Origin: Cloacibacillus evryensis DSM 19522
Lineage (GTDB): Bacteria > Synergistota > Synergistia > Synergistales > Synergistaceae
Assembly: GCF_000585335.1 (NCBI RefSeq)
Contig: NZ_KK073872.1
Location: 3,339,283 to 3,403,282 of the forward strand
Length of the DNA stretch: 64,000 nucleotides
Direction: 5' to 3'
Position numbers and translations under genes: made by a program. The notes beneath the pieces were generated by a model that saw nothing but the letters and a program-made list of their open reading frames with translations, did no database searches and was not told the DNA's origin. Positions 18,552 through 28,491 of this stretch are shown here, piece by piece. Position 1 is the first letter of the stretch. Every line of letters begins with the position of its first letter.

Positions 18552-21500
18552 ATGGACAAGAACGCGATAAAAAAATTCGCCGTAAAAGCGCGCGTGCGCT
18601 CGATAGAAGACGCCAGATACAGGGCCCGGCTCTGCGGAATCACGGAAAACGGCATAGCGCCCGCCGCCCCCGGCTCCACAAAAGACGCGCTCTTCATCGA
18701 CATAGGCGCGGCGGAGCCCGTGATGCTGACGGGCCGCGAAGCCGCCATGCGCGCCGCGCTCGCAGATAAAATAAGCGAACGCGCCAAAGGCGGAACATAC
18801 GCGGAAGCCTACAAAGCAGTAATGGAAGAGGCCGCCTACACCTGGTTCAACCGCCTCATAGCAGTGCGCTTCATGGAGGTCAACGACTATCTGCCCTCCG
18901 GCGTGCGCGTGCTGTCGTCGGAAGACCGCGCAAAGGCCGAACCGGACCTGGTAACGCGCCCCTTCGACTCGGACCTGGAATTCACAGAGGCCGAACGGCA
19001 GACGGTGCAGAAGCTGAAATTCGGCGAAACACGCCAGCTCGACGAGCTCTTCCGGATGCTCTTCATAAAGCAGTGCAACAAGCTCAACGAAATACTCCCA
19101 GGCCTCTTTGAAAAGACCGACGACTGGACGGAACTGCTACTCAACATTTCATACAGCGATCCCGAAGGCCTCGTGCGCAGCCTGACGTCGGAGATATCCG
19201 AAGACGACTTCAACGTCGAAAAAGAGGGCCAGGTCGAAATAATCGGCTGGCTGTATCAGTTCTACAACACCGAGCCGAAGGACGAAGCCTTCGCGCTGCT
19301 CAAAAAGAACGTGAAGGTGACGAAAGAACGCATCCCCGCCGTAACGCAGCTCTTCACGCCGGACTGGATAGTGCGCTACATGGTGGAAAACAGCGCCGGC
19401 CGGATTTGGACGGAACACCTGCGCGCTGTGGGCCAAGCCGCCGACGACGCGCAGACGGTGGCCGGGTTCGGATGGAAATACTATCTGCCAGAAGCTCCGC
19501 AGGAGCCCGAGGTCGAAAAAGAGCTTACCGCGATGCGCGAACAGCGCCGCGACCTGCACCCGGAAGAGATAAAAATAATCGATCCCTGTATGGGCAGCGG
19601 TCATATTTTAGTCTATGCCTTCGAACTTCTGATGCAGATCTACCAGTCCTGCGGCTACGCGCCGAAAGACGCGGCAGTCTCTATAATAAAAAATAATCTC
19701 TACGGCCTGGACATTGACGACCGCGCCTATCAGCTCGCCTACTTCGCCGTGATGATGAAGGCGAGGCAGTATGACAGGTTCCTCTTCCGACACAGGCCGA
19801 GGACGAACCTCTGGTCGATACAGGAGAGCAATTTCATAACCGAAGAGCTGATCAAATACGCGGCGCACGGCGATGAAAAGCTGGAAGACGCGATAAGGAG
19901 CATAAAAGCAGACCTCAGCGACGCGAAGGAATACGGTAGCATCTTGGACGTGAAGCCTGTGGATTTCGGTGCGCTGATAAAAAGCATAGAAGAGACAAGC
20001 GAAGCCGAAAAAATCGGCATCGGTTTAGGAACGGACGCGCTGGAAGAATTGTTGCCGCTTGTGAAGCAGGCAAAGGTAATGGCGCAGAAATACGACGCAG
20101 TAATAACAAATCCGCCGTATATGGGCAGCAGCAACATGGACGCTGCGCTGTCGGAGTATGTTAAGAAGAATTACCCGGACACAAAGTCTGACATGAGCAC
20201 AGTATTCATGGAAAAGTGCCTGCGGTTCTGCTCTAAAGACGGATTTATTGCTATGCTAAACATTCCTGTATGGATGTTTTTATCAAGTTATGAAAAGCTG
20301 CGGAAGAGCCTGATTGAAAAAGACTTGTTCATAAACATGCTTCATTTAGGACGCGGCGTATTTGGGTCTGATTTCGGGACTACTTCATTTGTTATTGAAA
20401 ATACAAGCGTACAGAAATATATAGGAAATTATAAGCGCCTTTTCCCAAGGCAAGGTGCTGTAGATACTATTGAGCAGAAAGAAATGTGGTTTCTTGATGG
20501 ATTTGGGAATTACATCGCGGATCAGGGTGATTTTACAGGAATCCCAGGAGCCCCTGTAGCATACTGGGTGAGTAGTAAACTATTATCTATAATTAGAGAG
20601 AATCGGAACTTAGACTCTTACGCATCTCCACGACAAGGTTTAATAACAGGCGATAATAATAGATTCTTGCGACTATGGTTTGAAGTAAGTGCCATTAAAA
20701 CTGGTTTTTATAGTAATAAAAATTATAAATGGATGCCTATTAATAAAGGTGGCGAGTTTAGACGGTGGTACGGAAATCAGGAGCATGTTATAAACTGGGA
20801 AAATGAGGGAGCGGAAATATTAAATTACAAGGATGAATACGGAAAACTTCGTTCTCGTCCGCAAAATTTGTCTTACAATTTTCAAGAGAGCCTCAGTTGG
20901 TCTTTAGTAACAAGTGGTGGCTTTTCTGTGAGATACTACCCCAATAGCTTTATGTTTAATGTTGCTGGAATTGCTTGTTTTCCACAGAAATTTCTTCTAT
21001 ATATTCTCGGTTTATTGAATACAAAAATTACATCTTGTATTACTCAAATACTTAATCCCACCATTAATATGAATGCAGGGGATGTAGCAAAGGTGCCAGT
21101 TGTTATTTCATGTCCTCATGAATTAATTATTTGCAAATATGTCAGTGAAGCTATCGACATCTCCAAATCCGACTGGGACTCCTTTGAAACCTCCTGGGAC
21201 TTCCAAACGCACCCGTTCCTCGCGTTCAAGACCGACGGTTTCGCCGAACACGCCTTCGACGCGTGGCAGACTCACGCCGCGGAACAGTTCGCACAGCTAA
21301 AGGCGAACGAAGAAGAGCTGAACCGCATCTTCATCGACATATACGGCCTTCAGGACGAACTTTCACCGGAAGAAGAGGATAAGGATGTCACCGTACGCCG
21401 CGCCGACCTCGCGCGCGACGTGCGCAGCTTCGTCTCCTACGGTGTTGGCTGTATCCTCGGGCGGTACTCGCTCGCCACGCCGGGCCTTGCCTACGCTGGC

Positions 21501-22148
21501 GGAGCTTGGAACGCATCAAAATACTCCACGTTCATGCCGGACGCCGACAACTGCGTCCCCATAACGGACGAAGAATATTTCAGCGACGACATCGTGACGC
21601 GCTTCGCGGCTTTCGTCAGCGCCGCCTTCGGCGCGGAAACGCTGGAAGCAAACCTGGACTTCATCGCGCGCGCCCTGGGCTCTAAAGGCGCAACGCCGCG
21701 CGCCGCGCTGCGGAATTATTTCCTGAACGACTTCTTTAAAGACCACTGCAAAATTTATCAGAAGCGCCCGATCTACTGGCTCTTCGACAGCGGCAAAGAA
21801 AACAGCTTCAAGGCGCTCTTCTACCTGCACCGCTATAACGCGGACACGGTCGGCAACATGCGCGTTGAGTACCTGCACCCGCTGCAGGAAAAGTACGAGC
21901 GCCGCCTAGAAATGGAAAAACAGGCCGCTGAAAAGTCCCCCAGCGCGCGCGACAAAGCCATTGCAAAAGCCGCCGCGGAAAAACTGACGCGCCAGATAAA
22001 AGAGATAAAAGCCTACGACCAGAAAATATCCCACCTGGCCGCAGCCCGCATCTCCCTCGACCTCGACGACGGAGTAAAAGCCAACTACGAAAAACTCCAA
22101 ACCGCCAAAGACGCCCAAAACCTCGAGATCTTAGCTAAAATAAAGTAG
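18552..22148 (+). CDS. pglX: BREX adenine-specific DNA methyltransferase PglX
   Basis: 1198-residue N6-adenine methyltransferase. SAM-binding motif I is DPCMGSGH (D344-H351); catalytic motif IV is NPPY (N520-Y523). PglX methylates one strand of a non-palindromic site to mark host DNA and, with the other BREX proteins, lets phage DNA be blocked. The sequence from about 20250 to 21165 (residues about 566-871), where the target-recognition domain is expected, is markedly AT-rich and uses different codons from the GC-rich DNA on both sides, a sign of recombination of the specificity module. The frame is intact. The C-terminal coiled region ends the gene 24 bases before the next. Confidence 0.93.
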   Translation: MDKNAIKKFAVKARVRSIEDARYRARLCGITENGIAPAAPGSTKDALFIDIGAAEPVMLTGREAAMRAALADKISERAKGGTYAEAYKAVMEEAAYTWFNRLIAVRFMEVNDYLPSGVRVLSSEDRAKAEPDLVTRPFDSDLEFTEAERQTVQKLKFGETRQLDELFRMLFIKQCNKLNEILPGLFEKTDDWTELLLNISYSDPEGLVRSLTSEISEDDFNVEKEGQVEIIGWLYQFYNTEPKDEAFALLKKNVKVTKERIPAVTQLFTPDWIVRYMVENSAGRIWTEHLRAVGQAADDAQTVAGFGWKYYLPEAPQEPEVEKELTAMREQRRDLHPEEIKIIDPCMGSGHILVYAFELLMQIYQSCGYAPKDAAVSIIKNNLYGLDIDDRAYQLAYFAVMMKARQYDRFLFRHRPRTNLWSIQESNFITEELIKYAAHGDEKLEDAIRSIKADLSDAKEYGSILDVKPVDFGALIKSIEETSEAEKIGIGLGTDALEELLPLVKQAKVMAQKYDAVITNPPYMGSSNMDAALSEYVKKNYPDTKSDMSTVFMEKCLRFCSKDGFIAMLNIPVWMFLSSYEKLRKSLIEKDLFINMLHLGRGVFGSDFGTTSFVIENTSVQKYIGNYKRLFPRQGAVDTIEQKEMWFLDGFGNYIADQGDFTGIPGAPVAYWVSSKLLSIIRENRNLDSYASPRQGLITGDNNRFLRLWFEVSAIKTGFYSNKNYKWMPINKGGEFRRWYGNQEHVINWENEGAEILNYKDEYGKLRSRPQNLSYNFQESLSWSLVTSGGFSVRYYPNSFMFNVAGIACFPQKFLLYILGLLNTKITSCITQILNPTINMNAGDVAKVPVVISCPHELIICKYVSEAIDISKSDWDSFETSWDFQTHPFLAFKTDGFAEHAFDAWQTHAAEQFAQLKANEEELNRIFIDIYGLQDELSPEEEDKDVTVRRADLARDVRSFVSYGVGCILGRYSLATPGLAYAGGAWNASKYSTFMPDADNCVPITDEEYFSDDIVTRFAAFVSAAFGAETLEANLDFIARALGSKGATPRAALRNYFLNDFFKDHCKIYQKRPIYWLFDSGKENSFKALFYLHRYNADTVGNMRVEYLHPLQEKYERRLEMEKQAAEKSPSARDKAIAKAAAEKLTRQIKEIKAYDQKISHLAAARISLDLDDGVKANYEKLQTAKDAQNLEILAKIK

Positions 22149-22172
22149 AAATAATAAAAATAGGAGAACATA

Positions 22173-24392
22173 ATGATAAAGTCTATTACATTAAGAAATA
22201 TAGCTACATACGATGGCAATGGTATTCTTATCAAAGACTGTAAGCCTATTAATATAATCTATGGTGACAATGGGACAGGAAAAACTACTATCAGCAATTA
22301 TTTAAAAGACATGAGTAATGTATGTTATAAAGATTGCAATGTGAAATTTGAGGAGTCAGAATTACCAGAAATATTAGTCTATAATAAAAAATTTAAAGAA
22401 GAAAATTTTGGTAATGATGAAGTTCCAGGAATATTTACTCTTGGAAAATCTTCTAAAGAACAACAAAACAAGATAAATGAAAAAAAAGGCCTACTTCAAA
22501 AAGATATAGGACAGTTAGATTTTGTGCATGATTCAATAGATAGATTAACAAAAGAAATGACTAATGATACCACCGATTTCATTGAAGTTGTCTGGGGACA
22601 ACTTTATAAGAAATATGAAGGACCTTTTGCTATGGCATTTAAAGGTTACAGGGATAGTAAGCAAAAGTTTTTTGATAAAGCAATGCAAGAATATCAAGCA
22701 TTAAATGAAAATAGTAATACGTATGAGGAATTAAAAGATAAAGCTGATATCCTATTTAATAAAGAGTCTACAGTTTTAAATAATATAACAAACATTGATG
22801 AAAGCAGCATAAAAAGACTTATTGATGTTGAATTCAACGAAATATGGGGAAAGAATATAATAGGAAAGCAAGATATAAAAATCGCTTCTCTAATCAATTA
22901 CTTACAGAACAATGACTGGGTTCGTCAAGGACAAAATTATATAAGAGAAAATGACGTTTGCCCATTTTGTCAGCAACATACAATTACATCGGAATTCAAA
23001 AATGAATTACAGGAATATTTCAGCGGCGAATTCGAAAGAGATATAAATTTAATAAAAGATCTAATACAAAACTATGAAATTTGTTCAGCTCGGATTATAA
23101 AGCAGATAGGTGAGTTAGCTGACAAATACGAAATTAAAGTTAATAAGAATGTAAATATACCCCATTTAATAGAGGTGCAAAAATCTTTATGCGAGCAGAT
23201 TAAGCATAATCTAGAATATTTTAAGAATAAATTAAAAGAACCTAGCCGAATTATTAGTATTTCCTCTACTGAGGAATCTATAAAAAAAATAGCAGATATA
23301 ATAAAAAATGCTAATAGGTTTATTGATGATAATAACGCATTAGTTCTAAATCAGAAAGAAGAAATTTGCAATCTTACTAGCCTGATATGGAGTTTTATAT
23401 TAAGTGAAAACAAAGATATATTTGAAGGCTATTGTAAAAAAAATGCCGGGCAGAATAATGGTATGAAAAATTTAAAAGAAAGAGTTGGGCAGATTAATCA
23501 AGATATTGCCTCATTAAAAATGGAGTTAGAAACATTAACCAAAGGGATTGTGAGTATTGAGCCTTCAATTAATGAAATGAATAATATCTTAAAATGCTCC
23601 GGCTTTTCTGGTTTTAAAATTACCAAAACAGAAAAAACGAATTTTTATCAAATTCAAAGAGACGATGGGACGTTGGTAAAAGACACGCTCAGTGAAGGAG
23701 AAATAACTTTTATAACGTTCATTTACTTCTTTCAGCTTATAAAAGGTAATTTTGATACTAATAATATTGGAAATAATCGTATTGTAATAATTGATGATCC
23801 CATCTCAAGCCTAGATACACACATACTATTTATAATTTCCAGTCTAATAAAGGCTATAATTACAGATATAAAGACTGGGGTAACAAATGTCAAACAACTA
23901 TTTGTACTAACGCATAATTTATATTTTCATCAAGAGTTATCTTTTATAAACAGCAGAGAAAGTGAGAATGGAAAAACTTTTTTCTGGATACTAAGAAAAA
24001 TGGACCGAAAGACAACTATTGATCATTATGAACAGCATAATCCGATACGATCTTCTTATACCCTCTTGTGGGATGAAATAAAAAATTATGATAGTTTGAC
24101 CAATATCTCATTACAAAATAATATGCGTAGGATTCTAGAATATTATTTTACCATTTTAGGTGGATATAAATATGAAAATATTATAGAACGACTAGAGACA
24201 ATACAAGAAAAAGAAATTTGCCATTCATTATTTTCCTGGATCAATAGCGGATCTCATGGAATAACTGATGATCTTTATTCTCCGCCGAGCAATGAAAATA
24301 ACGAATTATATTTTAATATTTTTAAAAAGATTTTTGCCTTTGCGAACCAGATTAGCCATTTTAATATGATGTTGGGTTTAAAAGATGAATAA
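22173..24392 (+). CDS. RloC/PrrC-like AAA ATPase, possible anticodon nuclease
   Basis: 739-residue ABC-type ATPase of the AAA_13 kind. Walker A GDNGTGKT is at 31-38, signature LSEGE at 506-510, Walker B IIDD ending at D541-D542, and a switch histidine in LTHNLYFHQE. Between them is a long coiled-coil region with CPFC (C263, C266), resembling the zinc hook of RloC. The C terminus has R652-x3-E656 and H695 (GSH), a layout like the Arg-Glu-His triad of PrrC/RloC anticodon nucleases; spacing is not identical, so nuclease activity is inference. The gene is strongly AT-rich, unlike its BREX neighbours, and has a good AGGAGA site. It ends overlapping the next gene by 8 bases. It could act as an abortive back-up when BREX is inhibited. 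Confidence 0.75.
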   Translation: MIKSITLRNIATYDGNGILIKDCKPINIIYGDNGTGKTTISNYLKDMSNVCYKDCNVKFEESELPEILVYNKKFKEENFGNDEVPGIFTLGKSSKEQQNKINEKKGLLQKDIGQLDFVHDSIDRLTKEMTNDTTDFIEVVWGQLYKKYEGPFAMAFKGYRDSKQKFFDKAMQEYQALNENSNTYEELKDKADILFNKESTVLNNITNIDESSIKRLIDVEFNEIWGKNIIGKQDIKIASLINYLQNNDWVRQGQNYIRENDVCPFCQQHTITSEFKNELQEYFSGEFERDINLIKDLIQNYEICSARIIKQIGELADKYEIKVNKNVNIPHLIEVQKSLCEQIKHNLEYFKNKLKEPSRIISISSTEESIKKIADIIKNANRFIDDNNALVLNQKEEICNLTSLIWSFILSENKDIFEGYCKKNAGQNNGMKNLKERVGQINQDIASLKMELETLTKGIVSIEPSINEMNNILKCSGFSGFKITKTEKTNFYQIQRDDGTLVKDTLSEGEITFITFIYFFQLIKGNFDTNNIGNNRIVIIDDPISSLDTHILFIISSLIKAIITDIKTGVTNVKQLFVLTHNLYFHQELSFINSRESENGKTFFWILRKMDRKTTIDHYEQHNPIRSSYTLLWDEIKNYDSLTNISLQNNMRRILEYYFTILGGYKYENIIERLETIQEKEICHSLFSWINSGSHGITDDLYSPPSNENNELYFNIFKKIFAFANQISHFNMMLGLKDE

Positions 24393-25938
24393 CAGAATTC
24401 AAGATATTTTATCTGATTTAAGTAAATTCAAATACGAGAATGAGTGCTTAGAAGCCAAAAGCGCAGCACACGGCCTTCCGCAGAGTGTTTGGGCTACTTA
24501 TTCCGCGTTTGCCAACACGCTGGGCGGGGTTATATTGTTGGGCGTTGCGGAAAACGAGGATAAATCGCTGCGTGTTGTGGGGCTCGACGATCCTCAGAAG
24601 ATCATCCGAGATTTCTGGAGCGCTGTCAATGACAGGGCAAAAGTCAGCGTCAATATCCTCCATGACAGGCACGTCCGTGTCGAAGAGGCTGATGGGAATA
24701 ACATCGTCGTTATAGAGATTCCCGCCGCAGATAGGCATTACCGCCCCGTCTTCACTGGCGGAGACCTGCTGAACGGGACGTTCCGCCGCAACAGTGAGGG
24801 CGATTACCACTGTTCACGCGAAGAGATAAATGCGATGGTGCGTGACCAGACGGATATGCCGCTGGATACGGCGACCGTGCCGGAAATGACGCCGGCTGTT
24901 TTCAATGCGGATACGCTGAAAAGCTACAGAAACCGATTCAGGGTCTTTAAGCCTGACCATATCTGGAACAGCCTTGAAGACGTCGAATTCCTTGAAAAGA
25001 TAGGCGCTGTCAGGATAGGCGAAGACGACAGGCTGCACCCTACAAAGGCCGGCCTTCTGATGTTCGCCAATGAATATGACATCGTTAAGGAGTTCCCGAA
25101 TTATTTCCTCGATTTCCGTGAGACGGAGCCCGGGGCCGAGCGCTGGTCCGACCGCGTCGTCTCTTCTTCCGGAGACTGGAGTGGCAATCTTTTTGACTTT
25201 TATTTCAAGATAATAGCGCGCATGACTGCGGGGCTTAAAGTCCCGTTTGCTCTGAAAGACGGGCTGGACCGCGTAGACGATACAGAGGCTCATAAGGCGA
25301 TGAGGGAAGCGCTCGCAAACGCGCTCATTCATTCCGACTACTGCGGCAGGCGCGGCATTGTCGTAGAAAAATCGCCTGGGCGCGTTGCTATAGGCAATCC
25401 CGGCTCTATGCGCATAAGCATTGAGGAGGCTATGAGCGGCGGCGTCTCGGACCCGCGCAACGCGGTTATTTTTAAGGTTTTTTCTTTCCTTGCAATAGGC
25501 GAACGGGCCGGAAGCGGCCTCTATAATATTCGGACTGTATGGCAAAAGAACGGATGGAAACAGCCGGAGCTTACGCAAAAGCTATCGCCCGACCGCGTGA
25601 CACTGATACTGGAATATGAGACTGTTGAGCCTAATCAATCTCATAATGAGACTAATGGTGAGACTATTGAGCCTGTAAATGAGACTAATAAGGATGTGAA
25701 TGATACTGTAAAGCCCTTAGATGGGCAGTTAGACAAGACTAATGACACTAAGGATGCAAGGCTTATAAAGGTTATTTTAGAAAACCCGCATGCGAGTTAT
25801 TCTGAGATTGCCAATAAATTGGGAGTGTCGCGGGCAAGTGTTGCCAGGAGGCTAGCAACTCTTCGTTCAAAAAATATCATTAAGCGAAAAGGGACTAAAC
25901 GTTCCGGAGTTTGGATACTAATAGAAAATGCTAAATGA
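24385..25938 (+). CDS. AlbA_2/Schlafen-type ATP-binding transcriptional regulator
   Basis: 517 residues. An AlbA_2 DNA-binding domain occupies about 10-150 (ECLEAKSAAHGLPQSVWATY, then SAFANTLGGVILLGVAE). A GHKL-like ATPase C-terminal module follows (ALANALIHSDYCGRRG, then GRVAIGNPG and IGERAGSGLYNI). After an Asn/Thr-rich linker with repeated NETN-type units comes a winged helix (YSEIANKLGVSRASVARRLATLRSKNIIKR). Such proteins commonly sit in BREX loci as regulators. Its start overlaps the ATPase gene, implying coupling. The linker and wHTH segment (from about 25620) are more AT-rich than the body, so the C terminus may have been swapped. Confidence 0.8.
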   Translation: MNNRIQDILSDLSKFKYENECLEAKSAAHGLPQSVWATYSAFANTLGGVILLGVAENEDKSLRVVGLDDPQKIIRDFWSAVNDRAKVSVNILHDRHVRVEEADGNNIVVIEIPAADRHYRPVFTGGDLLNGTFRRNSEGDYHCSREEINAMVRDQTDMPLDTATVPEMTPAVFNADTLKSYRNRFRVFKPDHIWNSLEDVEFLEKIGAVRIGEDDRLHPTKAGLLMFANEYDIVKEFPNYFLDFRETEPGAERWSDRVVSSSGDWSGNLFDFYFKIIARMTAGLKVPFALKDGLDRVDDTEAHKAMREALANALIHSDYCGRRGIVVEKSPGRVAIGNPGSMRISIEEAMSGGVSDPRNAVIFKVFSFLAIGERAGSGLYNIRTVWQKNGWKQPELTQKLSPDRVTLILEYETVEPNQSHNETNGETIEPVNETNKDVNDTVKPLDGQLDKTNDTKDARLIKVILENPHASYSEIANKLGVSRASVARRLATLRSKNIIKRKGTKRSGVWILIENAK

Positions 25939-25962
25939 GACTATTTACTGGAGCTGGCGTCA

Positions 25963-28476
25963 ATGGACCTCAAAACGATAACCGATAAACTTAACGAAAT
26001 ATTCCGCTCCGGCGAGCGGCTCGTCTTCTGGTATGACGCTGCCGGAGACTTTGCCGAGGATATAAACGGCCTGTCGCTTGACGGCGCGAAGGTGCTACGG
26101 TTCGAGCCCGGCGCGCAGCTCCGGATGAAATATCTGCTTGAACGCCAAGACACGGAGTCCAAGTATCTCATTTATGCGCCGTATGCAAGGCCTGATATCC
26201 GCGGCGACCATCTTGCGGATACGCTGCGGTACTCGCGCGAGTTTTTTGCGGACCTTCCGTCTCTGATATGCGCAGACCTGGGGATACCGTCAGAGCTGAA
26301 GCCCGTCGTAGTGCGCCATATAAAATTTTTCACCGCGAAGGAACGCGCCGCGCGCTTCTATGAACTGAAGGCCGAAGTATGGACGGAAGACGCCGTCGTC
26401 ATCGCGATGCTTTCTGCGCTGTGCCGTGCCAAGTCGGCTTCATTTGAAGAGACGCTGCGTGAGACGCTGTGCGCCGGTACCGACGCGGATAATAAATACT
26501 TTGCGGAGTTCGCGAAGTTCGGTCTTGCGGAGCCGTTCTGGCGTTTATGCCGCGAGCGTTACGGTTTTGCAGACGCGGAGCCTACTCTCAGGCGGCTCAT
26601 GCTCGCCTTTTTTATTACCTTCGCGGGCCATTTTATAACTGCCGAGCTTCCTGCGAACCTGGCCGCACACAGATGTAGAAAGGCCGGCTCGGTCGTCGCC
26701 TTTATGGATAATATGATGAACAACGTAAAGTGCGGCGGAACGTTCGACGTACTCTCGGCGTCCGCGGTGTCGGAGCTGGATGCCGCAGGCTGGCTTTCAA
26801 AGATGCAGCCGGAGGAGCTTCTTGAATGCGAGGCGTTCGCGGAGATCAACGATATAATAATAAAGTGGATCGTCGGATGCCTTATGGCGGAAAATACCGG
26901 CGCTAAGCTCTTGAGCCTGGGCATACCGGAGATTTGCCGCCTGCGCGCTGCGAAGCACTTCGGCGAAGCGTACAAAGAACGTTATGCTATGCTTGAAAAA
27001 GCATTCGCAGTCGTCGGCGCGGCGGCTTTCGTCTGCCCTGAAAAGGCCGCGGATATAGCGAAATTCTACACGTCTGCCGGATGGCGCAACGACGCCGCCT
27101 ACCGGGTTTTTTATCTCCATTATGACAGACTTGCTGACAGGACGCAGTTCGAACCGCTTCGCGAACGTGTCGAAGCCATTTATACCAACGTTTATCTGGA
27201 CAAACTCTGCGGCGCATGGAGCGGCGCGATAGCCGCGTCCTGCGCAGAGACGGCACTGCCTCCGCAGCAGCGCTTCTGGAACAGGTTTGTGGACCTATCT
27301 AAAGGGCGCGTCATAGTTATCATATCCGACGCGCTGCGTTATGAAGCTGCGGCTGAGCTTGCGGAGCTGCTGGCGCGTGACGAAAAATGCTCGGCGCAGA
27401 TAGAGGCTATGGCGGGCGTATTGCCTTCTGTCACGAAGTTCGGTATGGCGGCGCTTTTGCCGCACCAGGCGCTTTCCGTCACGAAAGATTTCAAGGCGCT
27501 TATTGACGGGCGCCCGTGCGAGTCTACCGAACAGCGCGAGGCGATACTCCAGGCGGCCGCGCCGAAGAGCAGATGCTTGCTGTTCGACGACGTCATGAAT
27601 GCAAAACGGGAGGAACTGCGCCCGATATTTGCAGATAAAGACGTTATTTATATCTACCATAACCAGATAGACGCGCGCGGCGACAAGGCAAATACTGAAA
27701 ACGAGGTATTCGCCGCCTGCGAAGAGGCCATTTCGGAGATTTACGGACTTATCAGAAGCCTTACCGAGACTGTCTCCGCGCGGCATTTTATTGTCACTGC
27801 GGATCACGGATTCATATATAAACGCGACAAAGTGCAGGAATATGACAAGCTCGAAGGGCTTGCGAAGGGCGCCGGCGCGGGCAAGCGTTACGTCATTACG
27901 GGCGAACGGCCTGACGCAGATGGGATATGCAGCTTTCCGCTGTCTGCTTGGGCTTCTGCGGATGATAAGCGCACAGTCAGTGTTCCATGCGGTGTAAGCA
28001 TATTCAAGACACAGGGCGGCGGGCTGAATTACGTGCACGGCGGCGCGTCGCCGCAGGAAATGATAGTTCCAATAATAGATGTGAAGACGCTGCGCGGACG
28101 CCAGGAGACGAAGCCGGCGCAGATAACGGTGTTGATGTCCGCCGGAACAAAGATAACGAGCCTGATGCAGAGTTTCGAATTCTTCCAGACGGAACCGGTG
28201 ACTGACGTAGTGAAGGAAGCAGTTTACCGTATATATTTCACCAATGAAAGCGGCGGGAAGATCTCAAACGAAAACGTCTTCAACGCGGATATCCGCGAGG
28301 CTGACAGCGCAAAGCGCATAGTCAGGTTCAGATTCACCTTCAAGAACCGCAGGTACGGCACTGGCGAGAAGTTTTACCTGGTAGTCATGCCGGAGGGCGG
28401 GGACGGGTACCGCGAACCGCTTATAAGGCAGCAGGTCATTATGGACGTCGCTTTTGCCGACGATTTCGGATTTTAA
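25963..28476 (+). CDS. pglZ: BREX alkaline-phosphatase-like protein PglZ (type A)
   Basis: 837 residues. The N-terminal region reads LNEIFRSGERLVFWYDAAGDF, the usual BREX-1 PglZ opening. The alkaline-phosphatase-type metal core shows VIISDALRYE (D456) and ITADHGF (D614, H615). PglZ is required for BREX methylation and defence and is thought to act as a metal-dependent phosphodiesterase or scaffold with PglX. A GGAG site lies 9 bases before the ATG. GC-rich codon use resumes here after the AT-rich insert. brxL follows after 15 bases. Confidence 0.9.
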   Translation: MDLKTITDKLNEIFRSGERLVFWYDAAGDFAEDINGLSLDGAKVLRFEPGAQLRMKYLLERQDTESKYLIYAPYARPDIRGDHLADTLRYSREFFADLPSLICADLGIPSELKPVVVRHIKFFTAKERAARFYELKAEVWTEDAVVIAMLSALCRAKSASFEETLRETLCAGTDADNKYFAEFAKFGLAEPFWRLCRERYGFADAEPTLRRLMLAFFITFAGHFITAELPANLAAHRCRKAGSVVAFMDNMMNNVKCGGTFDVLSASAVSELDAAGWLSKMQPEELLECEAFAEINDIIIKWIVGCLMAENTGAKLLSLGIPEICRLRAAKHFGEAYKERYAMLEKAFAVVGAAAFVCPEKAADIAKFYTSAGWRNDAAYRVFYLHYDRLADRTQFEPLRERVEAIYTNVYLDKLCGAWSGAIAASCAETALPPQQRFWNRFVDLSKGRVIVIISDALRYEAAAELAELLARDEKCSAQIEAMAGVLPSVTKFGMAALLPHQALSVTKDFKALIDGRPCESTEQREAILQAAAPKSRCLLFDDVMNAKREELRPIFADKDVIYIYHNQIDARGDKANTENEVFAACEEAISEIYGLIRSLTETVSARHFIVTADHGFIYKRDKVQEYDKLEGLAKGAGAGKRYVITGERPDADGICSFPLSAWASADDKRTVSVPCGVSIFKTQGGGLNYVHGGASPQEMIVPIIDVKTLRGRQETKPAQITVLMSAGTKITSLMQSFEFFQTEPVTDVVKEAVYRIYFTNESGGKISNENVFNADIREADSAKRIVRFRFTFKNRRYGTGEKFYLVVMPEGGDGYREPLIRQQVIMDVAFADDFGF

Positions 28477-28491
28477 CGAGGAGGCCCCGGG

